Origin: an uncultured Eubacteriales bacterium
GTDB lineage: Bacteria; Bacillota; Clostridia; Oscillospirales; Oscillospiraceae
Direction: 5' to 3'
DNA: 64,000 bases
Assembly (NCBI GenBank): GCA_905198835.1
Contig: CAJKDY010000010.1
Span: 1-64,000 of the forward strand
A program made the position numbers and the translations under genes. Below the pieces are notes generated by a model, which worked only from the letters and a program-made list of their open reading frames with translations, ran no database searches and was not told where the DNA came from. Positions 33,349 to 41,407 of the stretch are shown here, piece by piece; the stretch's first letter is position 1, and each line of letters opens with the position of its first letter.

Positions 33349-34617
33349 GTGGACCGGATGGAAAAGCTGACCATTTTGGCCGACGCGGCCAAGTACGACG
33401 TGGCCTGTACCTCCAGCGGAGTGAAGCGAAACCACCGCTCGGGGAAAGTTGGCTCCGCCGTCAACTACGGCTGCTGCCATACCTTCACCGCCGACGGCCG
33501 CTGCGTCAGCCTTTTGAAAGTCCTATTCAGCAACGCCTGCGCCTATGACTGTGCCTACTGCGTCAACCGCCGCTCCAACGACGTCCCCCGGGCCACCTTC
33601 ACCCCCCGGGAGCTTTGCGAGCTGACCATGGATTTTTACCGGCGCAACTATATCGAAGGGCTGTTTCTGTCCTCGGCGGTGGTGGGCACCCCGGACCGCA
33701 CCATGGAGCTGATGATCGAGACGGTGCGGCTTTTGCGCGTGGAGTACCGCTTCAACGGCTACATCCACGCCAAAGCCATTCCCGGCGCGGACCCCGCCCT
33801 AGTGCAGGCCATGGGCCTGCTTGCCGACCGCATGAGCGTCAATATCGAGCTGCCCTCGGAAAAGAGCTTGAATCTCCTCTGCCCGGACAAGGGGAAAACG
33901 CCCATCTTGGGTAACATGGCCCAGATCCGGGACGGCATCACCCAAAGCAAGCAAGAGCTGGCCATTTACCGGCACGCCCCTCGCTTCGCCCCGGCGGGAC
34001 AGTCCACCCAGATGATCGTAGGGGCCACCCCGGAGAGCGACCTCCACATCCTGCGCCTGACCCAGAGCCTATACCGCCGTTACCAGCTCAAGCGGGTGTT
34101 CTTTTCGGCCTATATCCCCATGGGCGCGGGCCCCAACCTGCCGATCCCCCAAACCTATCAGCCGCCCCTGCTGCGGGAGCACCGGCTCTACCAGGCCGAC
34201 TGGCTGCTGCGCTATTATCAGTTTGACGCCGAGGAGCTGCTGGACGACGCCCACCCCGACTTCGACCCCTCCCTGGACCCCAAATGCTGCTGGGCGGTCA
34301 ACCACCCGGAGTTTTTCCCCGTGGAGGTGAACCGGGCCGACTATGAAGCGCTGCTGCGGGTCCCCGGGGTGGGGGTAACTTCGGCCCGGAAGATCCTTCT
34401 GGCCCGGCGGCACTGCACCCTGGATTTCCCTCATCTGAAAAAGCTGGGAGTGGTGCTCAAGCGGGCCCAGTATTTCCTGCTTTGCAACGGCAAACCCATG
34501 GAGGCTCTGCGCTTTCGCTGGGAGTCCCTGCCCACCCGCCTGGCCGCTCTGGATGCCTCCAGCCGGGGCGTCGGCCTGGACCAACTCAGTCTGTTTGACG
34601 GCCAAAGGGGGGCGTAG
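33349..34617 (+). CDS. Putative DNA modification/repair radical SAM protein
   Basis: A 422-residue radical SAM enzyme. The CX3CX2C cluster motif is in SNACAYDCAYCVNRR (about residues 64-74), preceded by cysteines in NYGCCHTF. The C-terminal part has a helix-hairpin-helix-like stretch, LLRVPGVGVTSARKILLARR, usual for DNA-binding, ending in LDQLSLFDGQRGA. This combination is the family annotated as putative DNA modification/repair radical SAM protein, always found with the partner encoded next. The GTG at 33349 follows AGGAGG by 9 bases; an ATG three codons in is possible. It overlaps nothing but is one base from the next start, so they are coupled. Confidence 0.87.
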   Translation: MDRMEKLTILADAAKYDVACTSSGVKRNHRSGKVGSAVNYGCCHTFTADGRCVSLLKVLFSNACAYDCAYCVNRRSNDVPRATFTPRELCELTMDFYRRNYIEGLFLSSAVVGTPDRTMELMIETVRLLRVEYRFNGYIHAKAIPGADPALVQAMGLLADRMSVNIELPSEKSLNLLCPDKGKTPILGNMAQIRDGITQSKQELAIYRHAPRFAPAGQSTQMIVGATPESDLHILRLTQSLYRRYQLKRVFFSAYIPMGAGPNLPIPQTYQPPLLREHRLYQADWLLRYYQFDAEELLDDAHPDFDPSLDPKCCWAVNHPEFFPVEVNRADYEALLRVPGVGVTSARKILLARRHCTLDFPHLKKLGVVLKRAQYFLLCNGKPMEALRFRWESLPTRLAALDASSRGVGLDQLSLFDGQRGA

Positions 34618-34618
34618 C

Positions 34619-35482
34619 GTGGAGGGCTTTGCCTATCACTACGACGGCACCTTTGCTGGATTTTTGTGCTGCGTGCGGGACATCTACCAATATCATGAGC
34701 CGCCCAACCTCTTCCTCACCCTGGAAGAGGACCGGCCCAGCCTTTATCATGAGCGCTATGTGGAAACTGACCCCCTCCTGGCCCAGCGGGTCTACCGCCG
34801 CCTGGGCCAGCGTCTGGGGCGAAACGGTCTCCGGATGGTGCTGGAGGGGTTTTTGACCACCCTGGACGCTAAGGAGCGGCGACTCTGGGAACTGATCGAT
34901 TTCGGCTTTCAGGTGGGGCCGGGGGTAGAAAAACACCTGGAGAACGACCAGGTCCTCCAGGTGGGCAAAGCCATACGCCACCTCCAGCGCGAGTGCGAGC
35001 TGCTCACCGGCTTTGTCCGCTTCTCCCAGTATGACGGCTTCCTGGCAGGGGAGATCGCTCCAAAAAACCAGGTGCTGCCCATTCTGCGCGTCCACTTTTG
35101 CGACCGGCTGGCGGGCGAGCGCTTTCTGCTCTACGACAAGACCCACGCCCAGCTTCTGCTCCACCAGCCCGGGCCAGAGAACCGGGGGCGGGGCCAATGG
35201 GCCATCGTCGAGGCCCGGGACTTCACCCTGCCCCCGCCTGGGGAAGAAGAGCGCCGCTGCCGGGACCTGTGGCGGCGGTTCTACGACACCCTGGCCATCG
35301 AAAGCCGCTATAACCCCAAGTGCCGACAGACCCATATGCCTAAGCGCTACTGGGACTGCATGACCGAGTTTCAGACCGACGACCCGTCAGCCCCCTCTTC
35401 CCCCGCTCTGGGCAGCACGCCCCACTCCGGCAGCGGCAGCCGCTGCATGGCGGAGAACACATACTCCTTCAAGTCCGGGTAG
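34619..35482 (+). CDS. DUF4130-type partner of the radical SAM protein, with C-terminal extension
   Basis: A 287-residue protein of the TIGR03915/DUF4130 family. The opening FAYHYDGTFAGFLCCVRDIY, the middle QVGKAIRHLQRECELLTGFV, and the end RQTHMPKRYWDCMTEFQ are typical; this family accompanies the radical SAM protein upstream and resembles part of uracil-DNA-glycosylase fusions. The GTG at 34619 has AAAGGGGGG upstream. The family-like part ends near residue 252; the last 35 residues are low-complexity Ser/Pro/Gly and are entirely antisense to the end of the ttcA-like gene. The normal stop appears to have been lost. Role in DNA repair is by family association only. Confidence 0.83.
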   Translation: MEGFAYHYDGTFAGFLCCVRDIYQYHEPPNLFLTLEEDRPSLYHERYVETDPLLAQRVYRRLGQRLGRNGLRMVLEGFLTTLDAKERRLWELIDFGFQVGPGVEKHLENDQVLQVGKAIRHLQRECELLTGFVRFSQYDGFLAGEIAPKNQVLPILRVHFCDRLAGERFLLYDKTHAQLLLHQPGPENRGRGQWAIVEARDFTLPPPGEEERRCRDLWRRFYDTLAIESRYNPKCRQTHMPKRYWDCMTEFQTDDPSAPSSPALGSTPHSGSGSRCMAENTYSFKSG

Positions 35483-36123
35483 CGTTTGGATAATTCCGCC
35501 ACCAGTTCCTTGGCCTCCTGCCGCTTGGTAGAGCCGTCGGCGGGGCAGAGATTCTTTACCACCGGCAGCCCGTTTCGCTCCACCGCGGAACGGACCTGGC
35601 CTTCCGTGCTATACAAAAGAGGCCGGATCTGAGTTACCCCGGTGCGGTCCAGATAGGTCACCGGTTGGAAGCAGTTGAGCCGTCCCTCATAAAATAGGCT
35701 CATAAAAAAGGTCTCCACCGCGTCGTCCCGGTGGTGGCCCAGGGCGATCTTAGAAAGGCCCAGCTCGGCCATGGCGTTATGGAGCGCCCCCCGGCGCATC
35801 TTGGCGCACAGCGAGCAGGGATTTTTCTCCTTTCGGTAGTCAAAAATGACCTCGAAGATCTGGGTCTTGACCAGGTGAAAGGGCACCTCCAGCTTGACGC
35901 ACAGTTCCGCCAGAGGCGAGAAGTCCATCTTGCCCCCGGACATATCTAAGGTGATGGCCTCCACAGTGAAGGGCTTAGGGTAGAACTCCCGCAGCTTGGC
36001 AAGCGCCGCCAGGGTCACCACCGAGTCCTTGCCGCCGGACACCCCCACCGCTACCCGGTCTCCGGGCGCGATCATCCGATAGTCCTCCACGCACCGCCGC
36101 ATCTGGGACACGATCTGCCGCAT
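35371..36123 (-). CDS. TtcA-family tRNA 2-thiolation enzyme
   Basis: A 250-residue PP-loop ATPase. The ATP pyrophosphatase motif VGVSGGKDSVVTLAAL is near residue 30; CSLCAKMRRG supplies the CXXC, and a third cysteine is in NLCPADGSTKRQEAK, the trio that holds the Fe-S cluster in TtcA/TtuA enzymes. GHHRDDAVETFFMSLFYEG is also diagnostic. It would thiolate a tRNA base (2-thiocytidine-32 in E. coli TtcA). I take the ATG at 36123 with GAGAGGGG upstream; the longer frame adds an AT-rich non-coding stretch. Its 3' end overlaps the convergent DUF4130 gene by 112 bases. Confidence 0.85.
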   Translation of the reverse strand: MRQIVSQMRRCVEDYRMIAPGDRVAVGVSGGKDSVVTLAALAKLREFYPKPFTVEAITLDMSGGKMDFSPLAELCVKLEVPFHLVKTQIFEVIFDYRKEKNPCSLCAKMRRGALHNAMAELGLSKIALGHHRDDAVETFFMSLFYEGRLNCFQPVTYLDRTGVTQIRPLLYSTEGQVRSAVERNGLPVVKNLCPADGSTKRQEAKELVAELSKRYPDLKEYVFSAMQRLPLPEWGVLPRAGEEGADGSSV

Positions 36124-36242
36124 TCGGCGCCCCCCCTCTCCCAAAAAAGCAAATTTAAAAGTGAGCATTCGCGAGCATAAGAAAGCATAAGCCAGAAAAT
36201 CAAAGAATTTGATTTTTAAGATAAAAAAATTCCAAAAAGTCG

Positions 36243-36271
36243 TTGACACCGGCGGTCAAAAGCATTATAAT
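36243..36271 (+). promoter_or_regulatory. Promoter of rplM-rpsI
   Basis: TTGACA (36243-36248), 17-base spacer, TATAAT (36266-36271). The transcript would have a leader of about 70 bases before rplM, with a direct repeat of TTTCCCGGGC at 36301-36320, in the place where Firmicutes L13 leaders are known. Confidence 0.85.
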
Positions 36272-36348
36272 ACAACACGCTCGACTTTGTAAAGTCAACT
36301 TTTCCCGGGCTTTCCCGGGCATTTCAAACGAAAGCGAGAGATTACACT

Positions 36349-36780
36349 ATGTCCACTTTTATGGCCAACAAGGGCAACATCGTGCGCAAGTGGCATGTAG
36401 TCGACGCCGCCGGCAAGCCTCTGGGCAAGACCGCCGTCATCGTCGCCGACCTGCTGCGGGGCAAGCGTAAGCCCGAGTACACCCCCCACGCCGACTGCGG
36501 CGACTTCGTCATCGTCATCAACGCCGAGAAGGCCATCCTCACCGGCAAGAAGATGGAGCAGAAGTTCTACCGCACCCACTCCGGCTATCCCGGCGGTCTC
36601 CATGAGACCAAGTACCGTCTGCTCATGCAGGATAAGCCCGAGCTCGCCATGAAGCTGGCTGTCCGCGGCATGATGCCCCGCAACACCGTCACCAAGGACT
36701 CGCTGTCCCGGCTCAAGATCTACCGCGGCGCGGAGCACCCCCACGCTGCTCAGCAGCCTGAACTCTACACCCAGGCGTAA
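36349..36780 (+). CDS. rplM: 50S ribosomal protein L13
   Basis: A 143-residue L13. VRKWHVVDAAGKPLGKTAVI, the KRKPEYTPHADCGDFVIVIN segment, and RGMMPRNTVTKDSLSRLKIY are typical. L13 is an early-assembling 50S protein. It is followed 14 bases later by rpsI, the universal pair. Promoter and leader are recognisable upstream. The ATG at 36349 gives MSTFMANKG; a second ATG at 36361 is also usable. Confidence 0.98.
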   Translation: MSTFMANKGNIVRKWHVVDAAGKPLGKTAVIVADLLRGKRKPEYTPHADCGDFVIVINAEKAILTGKKMEQKFYRTHSGYPGGLHETKYRLLMQDKPELAMKLAVRGMMPRNTVTKDSLSRLKIYRGAEHPHAAQQPELYTQA

Positions 36781-36794
36781 GGAGGATCAACACA

Positions 36795-37199
36795 ATGTAT
36801 AAGAGTAAGAAGCCTTATCACTACGGCACCGGCCGCCGGAAGTCCTCCGTGGCCCGGGTCCACCTCTTCCCCAACGGCACCGGCTCCATCACCATCAACG
36901 GCCGGGACATCGAGGAGTACTTCGGTCTGGAGACCCTGAAGCTCATCGTCCGTCAGCCCCTGGTCACCACCTCCACCATCGGTAAGGTGGACGTGGTCGC
37001 CACCGTCACTGGCGGCGGCGTCACCGGCCAGGCCGGCGCCATCCGCCACGGCATTGCCCGTGCCCTGCTTCTGATGAACGAGGAGTTCCGTCCGGCCCTG
37101 AAGTCCGCCGGCTTCCTCACCCGCGACCCTCGTATGAAGGAGCGCAAGAAGTACGGCCTGCACGCCGCCCGTCGCGCGCCCCAATTCTCCAAGCGCTGA
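36795..37199 (+). CDS. rpsI: 30S ribosomal protein S9
   Basis: A 134-residue S9 with YGTGRRKSSVARVHLFPNGT near the start and the conserved basic C-terminus KKYGLHAARRAPQFSKR, whose tail reaches the ribosomal P site. AAGGAGG lies 9 bases before the ATG. A strong terminator follows 12 bases after the stop. Confidence 0.98.
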   Translation: MYKSKKPYHYGTGRRKSSVARVHLFPNGTGSITINGRDIEEYFGLETLKLIVRQPLVTTSTIGKVDVVATVTGGGVTGQAGAIRHGIARALLLMNEEFRPALKSAGFLTRDPRMKERKKYGLHAARRAPQFSKR

Positions 37200-37210
37200 T
37201 ATATCAAGCA

Positions 37211-37244
37211 AACCCCGGAGCCACAACGGCTCCGGGGTTTTTTC
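37211..37244 (+). terminator. Terminator of rplM-rpsI
   Basis: AACCCCGGAGCC / GGCTCCGGGGTT hairpin with T run. Confidence 0.92.
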
Positions 37245-37316
37245 TTTTGGCTCATTTTGATATGATCTGATACAATTAAGCCCAAAAAGTTGAGGTTCAT
37301 TTTGAGGTTAAAAAAC

Positions 37317-38555
37317 TCAATCCATGCGCTCCATGGTCCCCAAAAAGAGGGGTGCGCCGGTTTCCAGATCCACGATACCGTAGACAAAGGGCCGGTCAAA
37401 GGTAAGGTAGATCAGATCATCCGGCGGCATAGCGGAAGCCGCGTCCATGATCACCGCCGTCACCGCCGCCGCCTCGGTGCCCTTTTCGTTGAGCTCAAAG
37501 GCGGTCTTGTGGATGACATCGCCGATGTAGAGCGGATAGCCCTCTTTGCTCTGGCCCATGGCGGTGAAGTCGGCATCGCCGGGGTCAAAGGCGCCGGTCA
37601 GGCCCATGGCCTCCAGGGTGTCCTTCAGTTCGTCGCTCCACTCCGTCTTGAACTTGGGCACGGTCAGCTGCACCCGGGTCTCCCGCTGTGTGTCCAGCAG
37701 GGTCTTGACGGTGGAGCCGTCCCAGCCGGCCAGATAGTCGGTAAGGCTCGTCCCCTGGTCGGGAAGCATGAGCAGCAACCCCAGCTTGCCGTCGTCGTAG
37801 GGCAGGGCCACCCCCTGTCCACCATCGTGGGACAGGTAGCTCTCCTGCCGGGTCCCGTTGCTCATGCCCTGGGGCTGAGAGACGGTGCCGTCGGCATTTC
37901 GGAAGTCCATGGTCCATTCGTGGGTAGGGGTCTCAAAGGGGCGCTGGAACTGGTTTTTAAAGTAAATGGCGTTGACCAGGGCCAGCACAGCCTGATCGTC
38001 AAAGCGGTCCACCACGCTGGGGATCATCCCCTTCGTAGCCTCGTCCACCCAGCCGTTGACCATCTTCACCGTGTCCGGGGCCTGGAGATCGGCGTGGTAG
38101 AGCTCCGCCCCGAAGTAGTTTTGGCAGGTGAGGACGAATTCATCGTTCAAGAGCAGGTCCGGGTCGCACCACAGGCTGTTGGCCAGGGTGGTCTGACTGG
38201 AGCCGCCCAGGTCCGAATAGTCCTCCATCAGCGCCAGACAGTAGGCGCTCAAAGCGCCCTTGTCCATGCCAAAGAGCTGGGCGAACTCTCCTGCGGTATC
38301 CCCCGCCGCGCCGGAGGAGGTCATGCCCAGAGCCAGGGTCACTGACAGAGGCGACAGCAGGGTGTTTTCCCCCTCGACACGGCCCTGGCGCAGCAGATCC
38401 AGAGCAAAGCCGGCGTAGGCCGCCTCCTGCTCCGCGGTACGTTCCCCAGGGAACAGGTCCACAATCCCCTGGGCCTGGATGGGCTCCGGAGCCGGGGTCT
38501 TCTGGCAGCTTGTCAGCATAAGTACGGATAGAAGCAGAGAAAGTACACGTCCCAT
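37317..38555 (-). CDS. Serpin-family protease inhibitor, lipoprotein
   Basis: A 412-residue serpin. The signal peptide ends in a lipobox LTSC (cysteine near residue 17), so it should be anchored outside the membrane. Serpin core motifs are clear: NTLLSPLSVTLALGMTSSGA, LVNAIYFKNQFQRPFE, and the hinge KTAFELNEKGTEAAAVTAVI ahead of FDRPFVYGIVDLETGAPLFL. The small-residue hinge (P15 Gly, P14 Thr, P12-P10 Ala) is that of inhibitory serpins. Counting from the hinge places P1-P1' at Ala-Ser in IMDAASAMPP, suggesting elastase-like targets. The ATG at 38555 has AAAGGAG upstream. It lies 63 bases after degV on the same strand. It may protect the cell from host or self proteases. Confidence 0.9.
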   Translation of the reverse strand: MGRVLSLLLSVLMLTSCQKTPAPEPIQAQGIVDLFPGERTAEQEAAYAGFALDLLRQGRVEGENTLLSPLSVTLALGMTSSGAAGDTAGEFAQLFGMDKGALSAYCLALMEDYSDLGGSSQTTLANSLWCDPDLLLNDEFVLTCQNYFGAELYHADLQAPDTVKMVNGWVDEATKGMIPSVVDRFDDQAVLALVNAIYFKNQFQRPFETPTHEWTMDFRNADGTVSQPQGMSNGTRQESYLSHDGGQGVALPYDDGKLGLLLMLPDQGTSLTDYLAGWDGSTVKTLLDTQRETRVQLTVPKFKTEWSDELKDTLEAMGLTGAFDPGDADFTAMGQSKEGYPLYIGDVIHKTAFELNEKGTEAAAVTAVIMDAASAMPPDDLIYLTFDRPFVYGIVDLETGAPLFLGTMERMD

Positions 38556-38618
38556 GGGGCACACTCCTTTTCTGTCTGATGCCTTTTTAGACGCTGCCCA
38601 TCCCACAAAGTTCCAGCC

Positions 38619-39464
38619 TCAGCCCTTCTTGAAAAAGGCCACCGCGATGGCCCCTGGGCCAACATGGGTCCCGATGGTGCCGCCGATAGTGCATACCGGC
38701 AGCGACGGTACATACTGTTCCCATAGGGGCCGGCTATCCTCCATGTACTTGCGCAGCAGCTCGTCGCTCAGGCCGGTATAGCCCAGACTGTGGGGCCGGG
38801 CAAAGTCCACGCCGCCGTCCTTCTGGCTCTCCTCCATCAGCAGGTTGTTGCCGTTTTTGGAGCCACGGGCCTTGCCGATGACCTTCACCTCGCCGTCCTC
38901 CACCGTGACCACCGGCTTGATGGACAAAAGACCCCCCACCAGCGCCGCCGAGGCCGAGAGCCGCCCACCCCGCTTGAGGTATTCCAGGGTGTCCAAGAGC
39001 GCCACGATGCGGATCTGGCCCCGCTCCGCCTCCAGCTGCCGGGCGATGTCCTCCGCGACCATCCCCTGGGCAACCATCTCCACCGCCCGGCGCACCAGCA
39101 GCGCCTCGGCGATGGTGACGTTGAGACTGTCCACCACGAAGACCTGGCCGGGAAACTCCGCGGCGGCGATGCAGGCGCTCTGGTAGGTCCCGGAGAGCTT
39201 GGAAGACAGGGTGATGCACACCACCGTCTCCCCACGGTCAATGGCCTGGGCAAAGGCGTCCTCAAACTGGCCCGGAGCGATCTGGCTGGTGGTGGGCAGA
39301 CTGTCCCCCTCAATGAGCAGCTCGTAAAACTGCCGGTGGGTCAGATCTACACCGTCCTGGTACTGCCTGTCTCCAAAACTCACCGTCATGGGCAGCACGC
39401 TCACACAGTCCGGCCAGGGCTGGGGCAGGTCCGAAGCGGAATCGGTCACGATACGGATATTCAC
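38619..39464 (-). CDS. DegV-family fatty-acid-binding protein
   Basis: A 281-residue DegV/FakB protein. NIRIVTDSASDLPQPWPDCV opens it, SLPTTSQIAPGQFEDAFAQA and ITLSSKLSGTYQSACIAAAE are the ligand-binding signatures (T/S of TSQ/P and SS), and a C-terminal domain with GLLSIKPVVTVEDGEVKVIG follows. FakB-type proteins present fatty acids to the kinase FakA for phospholipid synthesis. The GTG at 39464 has AAGGAG 8 bases upstream; a longer frame is rejected. It is divergent from plsY, which uses acyl-phosphate, a fitting neighbour. Confidence 0.9.
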   Translation of the reverse strand: MNIRIVTDSASDLPQPWPDCVSVLPMTVSFGDRQYQDGVDLTHRQFYELLIEGDSLPTTSQIAPGQFEDAFAQAIDRGETVVCITLSSKLSGTYQSACIAAAEFPGQVFVVDSLNVTIAEALLVRRAVEMVAQGMVAEDIARQLEAERGQIRIVALLDTLEYLKRGGRLSASAALVGGLLSIKPVVTVEDGEVKVIGKARGSKNGNNLLMEESQKDGGVDFARPHSLGYTGLSDELLRKYMEDSRPLWEQYVPSLPVCTIGGTIGTHVGPGAIAVAFFKKG

Positions 39465-39579
39465 AACGCACTCCTTCTTTCCTTTTAAAAGTTCTGTTCT
39501 CACATCTTTCCTTAATAAAATACCACACTCTTCCCCAAACTTCAAGCAGTAAGTGGAAAATACCCAGCTGTCCGAAAAC

Positions 39580-39608
39580 TTGACAAATTTCTGCCGTGAA
39601 CGTATACT
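39580..39608 (+). promoter_or_regulatory. Promoter of plsY
   Basis: TTGACA (39580-39585), 17-base spacer, TATACT (39603-39608), 37 bases before the plsY ATG. Confidence 0.75.
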
Positions 39609-39645
39609 GTGTATCACGATAAACGCTAGGAAAGGGGGCGCTGCT

Positions 39646-40260
39646 ATGTCCTCCACTACGATCCTCTATATTGTGGCCGGGTATCTCTCCGGCAGCGTCC
39701 TCTTTGCCCGTCTGGCCGCGGCAGTGCTGGGCAAGGGTGAGGTGGAGAACGCCGGGGAGGACCGCAATCCCGGCGCCGCCAACGCCTTTCGCTGTGGCTT
39801 TTGGTGCGGCGTCATCGCCCTGGTGGGCGACCTGGGCAAGGCCTTTTGGCCTGTTTTTTGCTACTGCCGCTTTTCTGGCGGTCTTCTGCAAGGGCCCATC
39901 TCCCTGGCCCTGGTCATCGCCGCGCCGGTGGTGGGTCACGCCCTGCCTCTCTGGCATCACTTTAAAGGCGGCAAGGGCATCGCTTCCTCCTTTGGCTCAT
40001 TGCTGGGTCTGTTCCCCTTCTGGCAGCCGGCGGTGCTTTTCGCGGTCATCTTTGTCTTTTTCTCCGTGGTACTGCGGATCGACCCCCACTTTTACCGTAC
40101 CGTCGTCACCTATCTGGTGACGGCCGTCACCTTCTTTTTCCGCTACCCGGCCGGAGTGTGGGGCGGGTTCGCCCTCATCTCGGGCACGGTACTGCTGCGG
40201 CTGCATTGGAGCAAGGAGCACCGGGCCAAGCCGGCGGTGAAGCTGCTATGGATGCGCTGA
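39646..40260 (+). CDS. plsY: Glycerol-3-phosphate acyltransferase (PlsY-like)
   Basis: A 204-residue membrane protein of the PlsY family with about five spans. AGYLSGSVLFARLAA matches the first conserved loop, GEDRNPGAANAFR the second (usual NxGATN), and LPLWHHFKGGKGIASSFGSL the third, GKG-containing active site loop. PlsY transfers acyl groups from acyl-phosphate to glycerol-3-phosphate, the first step of phospholipid synthesis. Some motif residues differ from the classical form, so it may be a paralogue. The ATG at 39646 has GGAAAGGGGG upstream. It overlaps the next gene by 13 bases. Confidence 0.83.
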   Translation: MSSTTILYIVAGYLSGSVLFARLAAAVLGKGEVENAGEDRNPGAANAFRCGFWCGVIALVGDLGKAFWPVFCYCRFSGGLLQGPISLALVIAAPVVGHALPLWHHFKGGKGIASSFGSLLGLFPFWQPAVLFAVIFVFFSVVLRIDPHFYRTVVTYLVTAVTFFFRYPAGVWGGFALISGTVLLRLHWSKEHRAKPAVKLLWMR

Positions 40261-41339
40261 TCCTCTCCTGCGGCACCGGCGGCGGGCACAACGCCGCGGC
40301 CCGGGCCATTCAGGAGGCCCTGGAGGCACAGGGCCACCGCGCCGTCTTGATGAACCCCTATGACCTGCGGGGCCAAAAGACGGTGGAGCTGGTGGACGAT
40401 ATGTATATCTCCGTGGCCCAGAAGTCGCCCCGGACCTTTGGCTTTGTCTACCGCCTGGGCGACCTCTACCGCCATCTGCCCTGGCGCTCGCCGGTCTACT
40501 ACTTCCAGCGCAAGACCGCCAAAGCCCTGGAGACCTTCCTGGCCCAGCGCCATTTTGATGTGGTCTTCTGCACCCATGTCTACCCCGGCGAGGCCCTGAC
40601 CATCCTGAAAAACCGTGGGGCAGCCCTGCCCAAGGTCATCTTCGTGGCCACCGACTACGCCTGCATCCCCTTTACCGAGGAGACCGACTGCGACGCCTAT
40701 ATCATCCCCCACCCGGACCTTCTGGAGGAGTTTCAGTCCTACGGCATTCCCGCTCAGAAGCTGCTCCCCCTGGGCATTCCCGTCTCCGCCGCCTTTTCCC
40801 GGGACGTCACCCGACAACAGGCCCGGCAGGCTCTGGGGCTGGACCAGAACGCCACCTATCTGCTCCTCTCCGGCGGCAGTATGGGCGCTGGGGTACTGAA
40901 GAAGGCGGTGAAAAAGCTCTATGCCCAGTGGCGGGACCGGGCTAGGCTCATCGTCATCTGCGGCACCAACGACAAGCTCTATAAAACTCTGGAAAAACGC
41001 TACGGCGCTGACAACAGCGTCACCCTCCTCCATTCCACCGACCAGATGCCTCTCTACCTCCGGGCCTGCGATCTCTACCTGACCAAGCCTGGCGGCCTGT
41101 CCTCCACCGAGGCGGCGGTGGCCGGCGTGGCCCTGGCCCACCTATCCCCTATTCCCGGCTGCGAGACGCGAAACGCCAAGTTCTTTGCCCGTCTTGGCCT
41201 AACTGTCCCCATGGACCGGCTGGAGGACTTTCAGGCCCTGGCCCCGGATATCATCCACCGCCAAGGGTCCGCCATTCCCCACGATGCCGCCGACCAGATC
41301 GCCGCCCTCGCCGCGGACTTGATAGCTCACACGCCTTGA
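40248..41339 (+). CDS. Diacylglycerol/MGDG-type glycosyltransferase (GT28)
   Basis: A 363-residue glycosyltransferase of the MGDG synthase/UgtP/MurG group. The N-terminal domain starts LILSCGTGGGHNAAARAIQE, typical of the diacylglycerol glucosyltransferase family; the C-terminal domain has LLLSGGSMGAGVLKKAVKKL and the sugar-nucleotide site LYLTKPGGLSSTEAAVAGVA. It would add sugar from a nucleotide donor to diacylglycerol, making membrane glycolipid or a lipoteichoic-acid anchor. The ATG lies inside the end of plsY (13-base overlap), linking it to lipid synthesis. Weak ribosome binding site (GGTGA), compatible with coupling. Confidence 0.85.
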   Translation: MDALILSCGTGGGHNAAARAIQEALEAQGHRAVLMNPYDLRGQKTVELVDDMYISVAQKSPRTFGFVYRLGDLYRHLPWRSPVYYFQRKTAKALETFLAQRHFDVVFCTHVYPGEALTILKNRGAALPKVIFVATDYACIPFTEETDCDAYIIPHPDLLEEFQSYGIPAQKLLPLGIPVSAAFSRDVTRQQARQALGLDQNATYLLLSGGSMGAGVLKKAVKKLYAQWRDRARLIVICGTNDKLYKTLEKRYGADNSVTLLHSTDQMPLYLRACDLYLTKPGGLSSTEAAVAGVALAHLSPIPGCETRNAKFFARLGLTVPMDRLEDFQALAPDIIHRQGSAIPHDAADQIAALAADLIAHTP

Positions 41340-41344
41340 TCGCC

Positions 41345-41375
41345 AAAAAAGACGCCCCGCAGGGCGTCTTTTTGT
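41345..41375. terminator. Bidirectional terminator
   Basis: AAAAGACGCCC / GGGCGTCTTTTT with CGCA loop between the convergent glycosyltransferase and sigK genes. Confidence 0.87.
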
Positions 41376-41407
41376 TTCAGTCCCTTAAAGAATTATGTAA
41401 ACCTCTC

